A DNA stretch of 64,000 bases from Cytobacillus pseudoceanisediminis (GTDB taxonomy: Bacteria; Bacillota; Bacilli; Bacillales; Cytobacillaceae), in NCBI RefSeq assembly GCF_023516215.1, contig NZ_CP097350.1:124001-188000 (forward strand), read 5' to 3'. The position numbers were made by a program, and so were the translations under genes. Below, piece after piece: positions 1 through 8,850 of the stretch (the first letter of the stretch is position 1; every line of letters starts with the position of its first letter). Below the pieces are notes generated by a model. It worked only from the letters and a program-made list of their open reading frames with translations, was not told the origin of the DNA and did no database searches.

Positions 1-285
1 CTTATCTCGAAAAGCGGACAGGGCACATCTGTCTTTTTTACAAACGAGGATTTAATATATGGCACATACGATGGTACAGCTAAATTGACAAAACTATCTC
101 TTTCTGATGAAACAGAAAAAGAGATAGCTTTGCCTAAAATGAAAGATGATGCAGTAATGTATTTTGCTCAAAACCCAAAAAATGAACAGGAACTGACGTT
201 TGTTACTTTTAATGGGGACATATATCATACTGCCGATGGTGGGAATAACTGGGATCCTATTGTTGAAGCTGGAAGTATTAAATAA
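1..285 (+). CDS. C-terminal part of a BNR-repeat (F510_1955-type) protein, 5' end outside window
   Basis: The frame is open from base 1 to the TAA at 283-285, so the gene starts upstream of the window. The last residues contain a Gly-Asn-Asn-Trp Asp-box-like turn (HTADGGNNWDPIVEAG). They match the end of the complete protein at 22104-23048 (TTTDSGETWDKIVEEG), so the two are paralogues of a BNR/sialidase-like propeller family. The family is often labelled F510_1955 glycosylhydrolase, but no catalytic activity can be read from this piece. A hairpin terminator follows at once. Function is unknown; secretion or membrane anchoring is inferred from the paralogue. Confidence 0.75.
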   Translation, partial: LISKSGQGTSVFFTNEDLIYGTYDGTAKLTKLSLSDETEKEIALPKMKDDAVMYFAQNPKNEQELTFVTFNGDIYHTADGGNNWDPIVEAGSIK

Positions 286-290
286 TTAAG

Positions 291-323
291 AAAAAGGATC
301 GAAGGCTTGCTTCGATCCTTTTA
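291..323. terminator. Bidirectional rho-independent terminator
   Basis: The 9-bp stem GGATCGAAG / CTTCGATCC (296-304 and 310-318) has a five-base loop, an A-run on the left and T's on the right. It lies between two convergent genes and can serve both. Confidence 0.85.
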
Positions 324-336
324 GTTTGTTCTTTAC

Positions 337-1833
337 TTACAATCTATCTTTAACCTCAAACTGTCCCATCATCCCCGCATCTTCATGCTCTAAAATATGG
401 CAATGATACATAAAAATCCCCTCATGATCAAAGGTTGCAATTGCTCTAACTTTTTCTCCTGGGTAGACGAGTATGGTATCCTTCCACCCTCTCTCATTTG
501 GTGGAGGCGGGTTTCCGTCTCTGTCAATGATTTGGAATTGCACACCATGAGCATGGAAAGGATGGGCAATACCCCCATTGCCTCCCATCATTCCACCCAT
601 ACTGGAACCATCATTAGAAATCTCCCATATTTCAGTGTCTCCAAGGTTCACTTCTTCATCAATTTGATTCATATCCATTTGTTTGCCATTAATGTTTACA
701 TTTCTACCCATTCCCTGCATGACAAATTCTCTAGTGCGAATGGCATTTCCCGGATTAATCTCAGGGATATCTGTTATTTGATCAGGAACAGCATAACCTT
801 TTCCTTCGTTTGCATTAACAACGAACTTCATAAACTCGCTTCCTTGGTCAGTTAAATGGACGACATCCCCTTCATTATAATTGGAAAAATCAACAATAAT
901 CTCAGCCCTTTCAGCGGAGCTCAAAATTAAGCTATTCATTTCAGCAGGCTGTTCTAAAAACCCGCCATCACTTGCAATCTGTTGGAATGATTGGGCACTG
1001 CTAAACTTAAATTCGTAAATTCTTGCATTTGAGCCGTTTAACAGGCGAAGACGTACCTTTCCTCTAGGCACTTCCAAGTAAGGGTTGATAGCACCATTCA
1101 CAAGTATCCTCTCACCCTGAAGTCCCATCATCACATCGTGCATCCCCAGATTATATTCATATTTTCCACCTGAATTAAATTGCTTATCTTGGATTACCAG
1201 CGGTATATCATCCACACCATATTCTTTGGGGATATTGAGATTTTCCGAGACTTCATCATCTATATAAAACAATCCCGCAAGTCCCATATATACCTGTTCT
1301 CCTGTTGTGTGCAAAAGGTGAGGGTGATACCATAATGTCGCAGCAGGCTGACTTATAGTAAAATTCGGATTCCAGGTTTCACCCGGCAGGATTCCCGAAT
1401 GAGGCCCGCCATCCTGGTCACCATCTACTTCAAGCCCATGCCAGTGGACAGTAGTTCCGACACTCATATCGTTTTCTACTTTTACGGAAACTTCTTCACC
1501 ATTTTTTACTCTAATGACTGGTCCGAGGTAATCACCGTTATAGCCTAATGTTTTTGTCTTCTTGTCTTTAATAAATTCTTTTTCTGATTCCTGTGCAGTC
1601 AAATAAAATTCTGCCTTTTTAGGATCTGGGTTTGTATCCTCTAACAAAGGAGGGATTGGTAAAGGGGTATTAAATAAGGATTCCTCATTTTCCATGTTTT
1701 CTGGTCCATTTCCTATACCGCCCATGGCACCATTGGGAGTATTGCCGCCCATGCCTGAAAATCTCATGAATAGAAACAGGGCTCCAAAAGATAAAACAAA
1801 AATGCTGAGAACAACCATAATACCCTTTTTCAA
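337..1833 (-). CDS. Multicopper oxidase, membrane-anchored (CueO/bilirubin-oxidase-like)
   Basis: This 498-residue protein should oxidise Cu(I) or organic substrates at the outer face of the membrane. An N-terminal hydrophobic anchor (about 5-24) is followed by a Gly/Met-rich linker. All four copper-binding segments are visible: HWHG (130-133), WYHPH (168-172), HPFHAHG (424-430) and HCHILEHEDAGMM (477-489), which supplies the T1 Cys, His and axial Met. A Met/Gly stretch just before 424 resembles the Met-rich inserts of cuprous oxidases. The start is TTG at 1833, preceded by AGAGGT at proper spacing; ATG at 1818 is an alternative. It stands alone, convergent with the BNR gene. No lipobox is seen, unlike the second oxidase at 5268-6905. 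Confidence 0.92.
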   Translation of the reverse strand: MKKGIMVVLSIFVLSFGALFLFMRFSGMGGNTPNGAMGGIGNGPENMENEESLFNTPLPIPPLLEDTNPDPKKAEFYLTAQESEKEFIKDKKTKTLGYNGDYLGPVIRVKNGEEVSVKVENDMSVGTTVHWHGLEVDGDQDGGPHSGILPGETWNPNFTISQPAATLWYHPHLLHTTGEQVYMGLAGLFYIDDEVSENLNIPKEYGVDDIPLVIQDKQFNSGGKYEYNLGMHDVMMGLQGERILVNGAINPYLEVPRGKVRLRLLNGSNARIYEFKFSSAQSFQQIASDGGFLEQPAEMNSLILSSAERAEIIVDFSNYNEGDVVHLTDQGSEFMKFVVNANEGKGYAVPDQITDIPEINPGNAIRTREFVMQGMGRNVNINGKQMDMNQIDEEVNLGDTEIWEISNDGSSMGGMMGGNGGIAHPFHAHGVQFQIIDRDGNPPPPNERGWKDTILVYPGEKVRAIATFDHEGIFMYHCHILEHEDAGMMGQFEVKDRL

Positions 1834-1982
1834 ATTCTTCTACCTCTTTCATATTTTTTCTTAGTCTTTTAAAAGACTGTATAGAGTAAACAGTCAAAAA
1901 ACTCTTATACCTACCTATGTATTAATAAATGATATCCTGCTTATATTTTTAATAGCAACCGAAAAGCACTTCTTTAGGTAAA

Positions 1983-2024
1983 TATGCATTTTTTGTGTAG
2001 TTTATAGGCAAATTGCAGTGGTAA
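1983..2024 (+). promoter_or_regulatory. Sigma-B-type promoter with conserved upstream module
   Basis: GTTTAT (2000-2005) and TGGTAA (2019-2024) are 13 bases apart, close to the sigma-B consensus GTTTAA / GGGTAT. The preceding TATGCATTTTTT with TG and A before the -35 is almost identical to sequence before two other promoters (9738, 18891). The CotF-like gene starts at 2064. Confidence 0.6.
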
Positions 2025-2063
2025 AAATTAAAGGATGAAAAAACATTAGGAGGAATAGAAAAT

Positions 2064-2587
2064 ATGTTACTACCAGCTTCGGATATGGGGATTATAACTT
2101 CTCATTTATCATCACATGATGGAATGATTTTTAAATTTAAAACATACTTAAAGCAAGAAAAAATGGGGAATTGCGAAAAATACTTATAAAACAGTTGGGT
2201 ATTTTGCGGAGCCACACCAGAATAATGCTTGAAATAATGGATCCTGATAAAAGTGAATTCCCAGAACTTCCAAAATTAGATCATTTACCTAAAGTAGAAA
2301 CCATTCAGGAAATAGAAAATGAAAGCAATCCAAATGCAGAAAAACATATTGCATTGGAAGGAAAGGCTTCTGCCGAGTCGATGGCTCAAAATAATTTTGT
2401 TTCTGCACTAAAAATGAAAGACCCTAAAGTGAAACAAATTCATATTGAGATGGCTCTCCAACAAGTGAAGATAATAGAAGAAATAACCGAATTTTTAAAA
2501 GGACAAAACGCAGAAATAGTGCCGTTGGGTACAGCGGTAGAACAAAATAAAGTTATCAAATATTTTCAGCATATAATAAAAGAATAA
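2064..2587 (+). CDS. CotF-like spore coat protein, frame broken by an apparent 1-base deletion
   Basis: Translation starts at ATG 2064 behind AGGAGG. The first part (LPASDMGIITSHLSSHDG) carries the typical CotF-family opening with its TSHL...H segment. The frame breaks in the A6 run at 2157-2163; adding one A rejoins it to residues QLGILRSHTRIML and on to the stop at 2587. The restored protein has about 174 residues. CotF-family proteins are small helical bundles of the spore coat. The second half has a hydrophilic middle segment and ends in a helix that could form the rest of the bundle. A sigma-B-like promoter lies 40-80 bases upstream, which is unusual for a coat gene. Family assignment rests on the N-terminal pattern and is moderate. 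Confidence 0.6.
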
Positions 2588-2605
2588 ATTTGTTGAGGTG
2601 AAATA

Positions 2606-3361
2606 ATGAATCAGCAATCCAGCCATAATATTCATGAGCATGAATCCCATAACCATATAGAAGCAGCTCGTTTAAAGGACATACAAACTGAATGGTTTAT
2701 CAGTCCAACTGCTGTTAAACCTAATCAGGAAGTTGAAGTTACTTTAATAGTCAAAAATGAAGGAAAGAATATTACTTGTTTTTCCATGGTACATGAAAAA
2801 CAGATGCACTTGCTTGTTATCAGTAACGATCTAAGTACTTTTCAGCATTTGCATCCCAATTATGATGGTGAAGGCAGGTTTAGTGTAAAGGCTATTTTAC
2901 CAAAAGCGGGAAAGTACAAAATATTTGCTGATTTCCTCCCAGAAGGTTCAGCGCAGCAGCTTTCCAAGTTTGATTTAATAGTTGAGGGCAAAGAACAAAA
3001 TGAAGGAATTTATCCGGATAAGGAGTTAATCAAAACTGTAGAAGACTTGGTATTTGAGTTAAAATTCGATGACTTGGCTTTAAAAAAGCATATTCTAATG
3101 ACATTTACAGTCACTGATAACAAAGGAAATAAAATCAAGGATTTGGAACCTTATCTTGGATCAGCCGGACATGTCGTAATTGTAAGTGAAAAAATGGAAG
3201 AGTTTCTCCATGTCCATCCTAAAGATGAGTCTGCCAAAGGACCGGATGTTGAATATATGACTACCTTCCCTATTTCAGGCGTATATAAAATTTGGGGACA
3301 ATTCAAATACCTTGGAAAACTCTATACAGTTCCATTCGTTATAAATATTCCGGATAAGTAA
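2606..3361 (+). CDS. Two-repeat HxHP beta-sandwich protein of copper loci
   Basis: This 251-residue protein has a His-rich start (HNIHEHESHNH) and two repeats of one fold. Repeat 1 (about 30-125) contains KQMHLLVISNDLSTFQHLHP and the ending GKYKIFADFLPEG. Repeat 2 (about 140-250) contains GHVVIVSEKMEEFLHVHP and GVYKIWGQFKYLG. Each repeat offers a conserved His-x-His-Pro that could bind metal. Proteins of this kind occur beside copper ATPases and oxidases, but I know of no defined activity. No signal peptide is evident, so it may be cytosolic or exported by another route. It starts at ATG 2606 after GAGGTG, 18 bases after the CotF-like gene, and probably shares its transcript. A perfect hairpin follows. 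Confidence 0.65.
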   Translation: MNQQSSHNIHEHESHNHIEAARLKDIQTEWFISPTAVKPNQEVEVTLIVKNEGKNITCFSMVHEKQMHLLVISNDLSTFQHLHPNYDGEGRFSVKAILPKAGKYKIFADFLPEGSAQQLSKFDLIVEGKEQNEGIYPDKELIKTVEDLVFELKFDDLALKKHILMTFTVTDNKGNKIKDLEPYLGSAGHVVIVSEKMEEFLHVHPKDESAKGPDVEYMTTFPISGVYKIWGQFKYLGKLYTVPFVINIPDK

Positions 3362-3379
3362 ATAATGTTGATAGTCTAA

Positions 3380-3422
3380 TTATAAAATGGGGCACACATA
3401 TGAGGTGTGCCCCATTTTATAA
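3380..3422. terminator. Perfect inverted-repeat terminator
   Basis: A 17-bp perfect stem (3381-3397 with 3405-3421; core TGGGGCACAC) and a 7-base loop follow the HxHP gene and separate it from the MATE gene. Confidence 0.85.
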
Positions 3423-3469
3423 GCATCCTATTATTGTTTACAGTCTTCTCAGAAATGGGGGAGAAATAG

Positions 3470-4909
3470 TTGAAAGAAGATGTAGTAGAAACAAAACTGA
3501 AAAATATTCAATCTAATAAAGATAGGCTAAAAATCATAATAGTCCTTGCCATTCCTGCAGTAATCGAAAATTTTTTCCAAACCATCCTTGGTTTTGTAGA
3601 CACCTATTTTGTCTCCAAGCTAGGGTTGGCAGAAGTATCCGCTGTTGGAGTTACTAATGCAGTTCTTGCAATTTATTTTGCGTTATTCATGGCAATTGGA
3701 GTGGCTGCAAACGTAAGAATTGCCAACTTTCTGGGGGCGAATCAACCTGAAAAGGGAAGACATATTTCCCAGCAATCTATAGTTCTTGCTATTCTTTTTG
3801 GTTTGCTAACAGGTCTAGGAACCCTATTTTTTGCAGAGCCTTTGCTAAAACTTATGGGAATAGAGGCTGATGTGTTAGAAGCTGGTTCTCTTTATTTTCG
3901 CATAGTAGGCATTCCCTCGATCTTCATGTCTTTAATGTTTGTATTGAGTGCCATATTAAGAGGGGCTGGAGATACAAAAACACCTATGAAGGTAAGTATC
4001 ATTATTAATATTGTTAATGCAGTATTAGATTACATTCTAATATTTGGGTTTTTATTTATTCCTGCAATGGGAATTGTAGGTGCTGCTCTAGCAACTGTTT
4101 TTGCACGTCTTGTTGGCAGTGCTGCGCTTATATACTATCTAAAACGCTCAAAAGTTCTTGCTTTCCGACGGGATTACTGGAAACCTGACAAAGTACATTT
4201 AATGGAGCTCACAACACTTGGAGCACCAGCAGCAGGTGAACGCCTTTTGATGAGAGCAGGGCAAATCGTCTATTTTGGTTTTGTTGTGGCGTTGGGAACA
4301 AATGCATTTGCTGCCCACCAAATTGCAGGGAATATTGAAGTGTTTTCTTATATGATTGGGTATGGATTCGCAACTGCAGCTACAATACTCGTTGGGCAAC
4401 AAATCGGTGCAGGAAACCTTGATGAAGCGAGAAGATATGCAAAACTCACAACCGTCGTAACTTTAGCATCAATGACTGCTCTGGGGGCTATATTGTTCTT
4501 TCTCGGTGAATGGGCAGGAAGTTTCTTTACAGAGGATCAAGAAGTAATCGAAAATATTGGAACAGCTCTAAAGATATCAGGAGTTTTCCAACCATTTTTA
4601 GCTGTCCTTATGGTACTAACAGGAGCTTTCCAAGGTGCAAACAATACAAAATTCCCAATGTACCTGACAGCTTTTGGGATGTGGGCAATAAGAACAGTTC
4701 TTGTGTACGTTTTAGGTATTGTGCTGGGCTGGGGATTGGCCGGCGTTTGGATTGCGATTGGCGTAGACATTGCATTCAGGGCTATTGTTTTAGTTATCCA
4801 GTTCAAAAGAGGAAAATGGATGGCACTTAAAAAAGCACCAGAGGCAGAATCTGAGTGTCATCCGCAGACAACAAAAGAAACAATGTCGGCTTGTGTAAAT
4901 AATTATTAA
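3470..4909 (+). CDS. MATE family efflux transporter
   Basis: This 479-residue polytopic protein has about twelve predicted membrane helices in two homologous halves (about 18-230 and 245-450), as expected for a MATE cation/drug antiporter. Family-typical segments are visible: the start of helix 1 with PAVIENFFQTILGFVDTYFV, ILRGAGDTKTPM near 165-175, and the second-half counterpart GAFQGANNTKFPMYLT. It would export organic cations in exchange for Na+ or H+. The start is TTG 3470 with GGGGGAG seven bases upstream. It is flanked by terminators and is therefore a single-gene unit. The substrate cannot be read from sequence. Confidence 0.9.
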   Translation: MKEDVVETKLKNIQSNKDRLKIIIVLAIPAVIENFFQTILGFVDTYFVSKLGLAEVSAVGVTNAVLAIYFALFMAIGVAANVRIANFLGANQPEKGRHISQQSIVLAILFGLLTGLGTLFFAEPLLKLMGIEADVLEAGSLYFRIVGIPSIFMSLMFVLSAILRGAGDTKTPMKVSIIINIVNAVLDYILIFGFLFIPAMGIVGAALATVFARLVGSAALIYYLKRSKVLAFRRDYWKPDKVHLMELTTLGAPAAGERLLMRAGQIVYFGFVVALGTNAFAAHQIAGNIEVFSYMIGYGFATAATILVGQQIGAGNLDEARRYAKLTTVVTLASMTALGAILFFLGEWAGSFFTEDQEVIENIGTALKISGVFQPFLAVLMVLTGAFQGANNTKFPMYLTAFGMWAIRTVLVYVLGIVLGWGLAGVWIAIGVDIAFRAIVLVIQFKRGKWMALKKAPEAESECHPQTTKETMSACVNNY

Positions 4910-4943
4910 AAAGAATTATGCTGTAAGTAGTAATTACTAATCT

Positions 4944-4982
4944 ATAAGATGAAAGGACCCAGGAGGGGTCCTTTCATCTTAT
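4944..4982. terminator. Bidirectional terminator
   Basis: A 17-bp stem (4944-4960 and 4966-4982; core GAAAGGACCC / GGGTCCTTTC) with loop AGGAG lies between the convergent MATE and DUF2759 genes. Confidence 0.85.
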
Positions 4983-4998
4983 ATTCAAATTGATTTTT

Positions 4999-5169
4999 TC
5001 ACATAGCAGGGTACCCTGAATTTATAAAAGTCATTAAGGAGAACCAGCCAAAAACAAGAAAGCTTCCTAATCCAAACAGGACGCCTAGGATATTTTTATT
5101 TTTTAGTGCAGTAAAAGTGCCAAACCCGGCAAATAAAGCGACTAGCCCAAATATAATGACTATACCCAT
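4999..5169 (-). CDS. Small DUF2759-like membrane protein
   Basis: This 56-residue frame begins MGIVIIFGLVALFAGFGTF and ends WFSLMTFINSGYPAM. It has two hydrophobic helices joined by KNKNILG. The pattern and length fit the DUF2759 family of small Bacillus membrane proteins (YqgW type), whose function is unknown. AAGGAG precedes ATG 5169 at good spacing. It lies downstream of the Met-rich oxidase on the same strand. Confidence 0.7.
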   Translation of the reverse strand: MGIVIIFGLVALFAGFGTFTALKNKNILGVLFGLGSFLVFGWFSLMTFINSGYPAM

Positions 5170-5212
5170 TAAAACCACTCCTTTTTATTAACATAACGAG
5201 ATTCGAACTTTC

Positions 5213-5247
5213 CAAAGAAGCGACCTATTTGCCAGGCCGCTTCTTTG
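5213..5247 (-). terminator. Hairpin after the Met-rich oxidase
   Basis: CAAAGAAGCG (5213-5222) pairs with CGCTTCTTTG (5238-5247). The T-run is weak on both strands, so it may be a weak terminator or a transcript-end hairpin. Confidence 0.45.
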
Positions 5248-5267
5248 ATTGCTTAGCGGATTGATAA

Positions 5268-6905
5268 TTACTCTGGTTTATTATTTGCCTTAGGATCAGG
5301 TGTGAAGCTTGGTTTAAAGTCATTGTATTTAACCATATTCACCATTCCTGCTGTCGCATGGTGAAGATCATGACAATGGAATAGCCAATTGCCAGGATTA
5401 TCAGCTTTAAACGCAACAACATATTCATCACCAGGCTTTAGGTTAATCGTATCTTTCATAATCGGAGAACCTTCTACAGGTTTCCCATTCTTGCTAAGGA
5501 CTTGGAAGAAGTGACCATGCAAGTGCATAGGATGGTCATCCATTTGAGAATTATTAGTCAATGTTACCTTAACGAGGTCGCCTTCCTTGACATTTATGTT
5601 ATCAGTATCTGGGAATGTATTTCCGTTAATCGTATAAGCCATTTCGCTGCCATCCATCGCTGTGTTTAAATCCATTTTATATTCAACATCATATTCCTGA
5701 TCAAGCGAAAATTCACCTTTGTCAGAACCGCCATAATTCATAAATGTGAATTCTGGAAGCTCTTCGGATTGGTTGGATTTATCAGTAGAGCCAGGAGAGT
5801 TTTCATATTGTATCATTGTCTTCATACCACTTGTGCCTTCCATGTCTCCGTGGCACTCTATAAACCATTCACCAGGGTTGTCTGCTATAAACTCTATGTC
5901 ATATCGCTCACCAGGGGCTATTGTGATCACCTGATCTTTAATTTCTTTTGGTTCATTTAGTTCTTGCCCATCAATGGCCGCTACTTTAAAATCATGACCA
6001 TGCAGATGGATCTTATGAGACATGTACCCAACATTGACAAGACGAATTCTAACTTTTTCTCCTTCTTTTACCTTTAAGGGCTCAATGCTGTCGCCGCTTT
6101 TGCCATTTATCGAAAAGATATCGTAAGCACTCATGTCATGACCCATTTCTCCCATTCCATTCATGCTTTCATTATCTTCTGACTCCATGCTGCCGTGATC
6201 CATGCCGCTCATACTTGATTCTTCAGAATCAGTCTCTTTATCTTTATCTTCTTCTGAACCCATGTTGCTATGATCCATACCTTCCATGCTGGATTCACCT
6301 TCTTCAGGCTTGCTCATCCACTCATCAAGCATGAGGGTATAATCACGGTCATAAGTTTTTTCGTTTGGTTCTACGATAAATGAACCGTATAGCCCTTTAT
6401 CCATCTGCTCAACAGCATTTTGATGGGTATGGTACATGTATGTTCCAGGATCCTCTGGGGTAAATTCATATGTGAAAGATTTACCTGGCTGGACTGCGTT
6501 TTGTGTCACACCTGGTATACCATCCATATCATTGGGAACTCTAATTCCATGCCAGTGAATGGAAACTGGTTCATTAAGTTCATTTTTTAGGTTGATTTTT
6601 ACCTTTTCCCCTTGCTTTACCCGTATTTGGGAACCAGGGACTGAACCATTGAATGTTAGGGCATTAACGCTAACATTCTCATTCAGCTGATGTTTGCCTT
6701 CTTGAGCAACAATGTTAATTTCATTGCCTGTAAGTGTTTCAGTAGTGCTAGTAGTCTTCAATACCTCGACTTCCTCTTTTTCTTCAGAACTATTATCCTC
6801 TTCCATGTCCATGTTTTCGTGGTCCATTCCACTCATACCACTATTAGAACAGGCAGCGAGAAAAAGAATTGAAAAAATGAATATAGCAAGCAGTTTAATC
6901 TTCAT
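5268..6905 (-). CDS. Multicopper oxidase lipoprotein with Met-rich insert
   Basis: This 545-residue oxidase has a lipobox (LFLAAC, lipidated Cys19), so it should sit on the outer membrane face after processing by Lgt, which is encoded nearby. Copper ligands are seen at HWHG (117-120), MYHTH (157-161), HPMHLHG (458-464) and HCHDLHHATAGM (510-521). Residues 205-260 are a low-complexity insert rich in Met, His, Asp and Glu with repeated GMDH and MxGM units; a shorter copy follows the lipobox. Such inserts bind Cu(I) in cuprous oxidases. ATG 6905 follows AGGAGG. Upstream (6936-6971) lies the 11-base direct-repeat promoter shared with other envelope genes here. A likely role is extracytoplasmic Cu(I) oxidation. 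Confidence 0.93.
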   Translation of the reverse strand: MKIKLLAIFIFSILFLAACSNSGMSGMDHENMDMEEDNSSEEKEEVEVLKTTSTTETLTGNEINIVAQEGKHQLNENVSVNALTFNGSVPGSQIRVKQGEKVKINLKNELNEPVSIHWHGIRVPNDMDGIPGVTQNAVQPGKSFTYEFTPEDPGTYMYHTHQNAVEQMDKGLYGSFIVEPNEKTYDRDYTLMLDEWMSKPEEGESSMEGMDHSNMGSEEDKDKETDSEESSMSGMDHGSMESEDNESMNGMGEMGHDMSAYDIFSINGKSGDSIEPLKVKEGEKVRIRLVNVGYMSHKIHLHGHDFKVAAIDGQELNEPKEIKDQVITIAPGERYDIEFIADNPGEWFIECHGDMEGTSGMKTMIQYENSPGSTDKSNQSEELPEFTFMNYGGSDKGEFSLDQEYDVEYKMDLNTAMDGSEMAYTINGNTFPDTDNINVKEGDLVKVTLTNNSQMDDHPMHLHGHFFQVLSKNGKPVEGSPIMKDTINLKPGDEYVVAFKADNPGNWLFHCHDLHHATAGMVNMVKYNDFKPSFTPDPKANNKPE

Positions 6906-6935
6906 ATCGATAACCTCCTGTAATTATTTAAACAA

Positions 6936-6971
6936 ATCATAATAAAAATAAATGCAGAAATTATGGATAAT
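6936..6971 (-). promoter_or_regulatory. 11-base direct-repeat promoter of the Met-rich oxidase
   Basis: Read on the minus strand: ATTATCCATAA, TTTCTGCATTT, eight bases, then -10 TATGAT. This matches the arrangement at eight other genes in the window. No good -35 box is present, so an activator is expected. Confidence 0.65.
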
Positions 6972-7194
6972 AAAATTTATAACGAAATTTTTTATGTAAT
7001 ACATTGGTCATCTAATTTAGATTTATTACACCATTCATATTTGTAGGGGATTATATTCTGCGAAAAATGATGTTAACCTAAATAATGTATAGATGAGGTG
7101 GCGAATATTAATTAATTACCAGATGAATATTTTTTTCAAGCTTTACTTAGCCCAATCAAGCGGAGAAAACCGAAAAGATGGGAAGTGATGTCGT

Positions 7195-7317
7195 ATGGCA
7201 TGTTGTACCAATAGGAAAGAAAAAAATGGTAAAAAGAGAATATCCTCAGGGTTATTTTTTATTATCTGGTCTATGATTTTGGTAGTAATAGGTATTTTAA
7301 GTATTGTATTTAGATAA
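7195..7317 (+). CDS. 40-residue Cys-pair membrane protein
   Basis: The reading frame gives MACCTNRKEKNGKKRIS followed by one hydrophobic helix (GLFFIIWSMILVVIGILSIVF) and a terminal Arg. A CC pair at residues 3-4 and a basic stretch precede the helix, suggesting a small inner-membrane protein with an exposed thiol pair that could hold metal. GGGAAG lies about nine bases before ATG 7195. A hairpin terminator follows 20 bases downstream, which supports a separate short transcript. I do not recognise the family. Confidence 0.55.
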   Translation: MACCTNRKEKNGKKRISSGLFFIIWSMILVVIGILSIVFR

Positions 7318-7335
7318 AACTGAAGATTTCTTACT

Positions 7336-7369
7336 GAACAGGGAATGCAGTTTTTCCTGTTTATTTTTT
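7336..7369 (+). terminator. Terminator after the small Cys-pair gene
   Basis: AACAGG (7337-7342) pairs with CCTGTT (7356-7361), followed by a run of T's. Confidence 0.6.
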
Positions 7370-7530
7370 TGCGAGAAAACTATTATCCTACACCCCAAAT
7401 ATGAAGATTTGATGGATTTCAAAAGATTGTTAGACTTTTTGAATATTTACTTGTATAAGTGAAATAAATCACTTTTCAATTCTTCTTTGCTTAATAAGAT
7501 TACGTTAAATTCGCAAAGGAGGTCATTTTC

Positions 7531-8645
7531 ATGACTAAGTTAAAAATGAGTATATTCATTGCTACTTTGATATTAGGAGCGTTGATATTGGTTGGATGCA
7601 GTTCAGCAAGTAAAACTGGGGACAATGTAGCTGCAAACAAAGTTGAAGACAAAGAACAACAAACAGAAAACAATGATGAACATGCTGACGGGACGAAAAC
7701 AGTCCAATATTATTACACAGCTAACGAAGGAGGCAGCATCTCAAAAATTGATGCAGCAACCAATTCAATCGTATCGACAATAGAAGTAGATGGTTCTGTT
7801 CATAATGTTCAGGTAGCACCAGACGGAAAAATGATTGGGGCAACGGTTGTACCAAAGATGGCGGGGCATGGCGGTGATGATAATGGCCATGGAGAGGAAA
7901 TGGAAATGAGTGCAAAAGCGCTTTTTTCAGCATTGAGAGTGATGAACTGTTGAAGGAGGTCGAAGTTGGAAATCATCCTGCTCACATTGTTTTTACAGAG
8001 GATGGGAAGCATGCGATCGTAACTAACAATGAAGACAACAATGTTACTGTCATTGATATGGCAAGTTTTAATGTGGTTAGAACAGTAGATACAGGAAAAG
8101 GGCCACATGGTTTCAGAATTTCAGCAGACAGTAAGAGCGCTTATATTGCAAACATGGGTGAAGATACAGTCAGTGTTGTTAATCTTGATACGATGAATGA
8201 GGAAAAACGAATTAAAGTAGGAGCAGCTCCTGTTACTACAGGTGTCACTTCAGATGGAAAAACGCTTGTGGCTACATTAAATGGAGAAAATGCTCTCGCA
8301 GTAGTGGATTTGGCTACTGAGAAGGTTGCTAAAATTCCTGTTGGGACTGGCCCCGCACAAGTATATATTGATGAGAAAGATCAGTTTGCCTACGTTGCAA
8401 ACCAAGGAACAGAAGAAAATCCTTCAAACAGTGTGACAGTCATAGATCTTGCTGCAAAAAAAGCAACGTCTGAAATTATAACTGGAAAAGGATCACATGG
8501 AGTTGTAACAAGTCCAGATAATAAGAAGGTTTATGTTACAAATATGTTTGAAGATACGGTGAGCATCATTGATAAAGAAAAGAATGAGGTAATTGAAACA
8601 ATTGAAGTAAAAGGTGTGCCGAATGGAATAACCATTACAGATTAA
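7531..8645 (+). CDS. YVTN/YncE-type beta-propeller lipoprotein, frame broken by an apparent 1-base deletion
   Basis: A lipobox (LVGC, Cys23) and an acidic linker precede repeated propeller blades of the pattern VxVID...V..V..G..P.G.....G...Y..N, from about residue 55 to the end. The frame breaks in the T6 run at 7922-7927; one added T joins AKALFFSIESDELL to the second part, giving about 371 residues. A His/Met-rich loop (MAGHGGDDNGHGEEMEM) sits between blades just before the break and may bind metal. ATG 7531 follows AAAGGAGG. YncE-type propellers are often surface scaffolds or metal-associated proteins; the exact role is unknown. It is a single-gene unit ending in a strong terminator. Confidence 0.8.
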
Positions 8646-8668
8646 GTAAATATAGATTAATAAAATCC

Positions 8669-8706
8669 CAAAAGCCGCCTAATAGTAATTAGGCGGCTTT
8701 TTCTTT
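8669..8706 (+). terminator. Strong terminator
   Basis: AAAGCCGCCTAAT (8671-8683) pairs with ATTAGGCGGCTTT (8688-8700) and a T-run follows. Confidence 0.9.
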
Positions 8707-8779
8707 CGTTATCATGAGTTTGTTAGTAAGCTGAACTGTATTTTTTGCTTGTCACAGTTTTTTCTTGAAAAATTAATCA

Positions 8780-8815
8780 TTCTTGCACATTTTCTCGATA
8801 TTATCCAGTTACACT
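8780..8815 (+). promoter_or_regulatory. 11-base direct-repeat promoter of lgt
   Basis: TTCTTGCACAT, TTTCTCGATAT, eight bases and TACACT form the shared arrangement; the -10 is weak. The second unit closely matches TTTCTTGATAA at 11542. Confidence 0.5.
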
Positions 8816-8850
8816 GCTAATTACAAATAGTAAAAAGAGGTGAGAACCCA

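Noticed and set aside
1909..1924. ATACCTACCTATGTAT before the first oxidase as a CsoR operator
   Set aside because: Lacks the GGGTAT half and G-rich core; only the outer ATAC / GTAT pair.
7019..7057. Direct-repeat promoter before the 40-residue membrane protein
   Set aside because: Only one CAT half-site aligns; the first unit agrees at about five of eleven positions.
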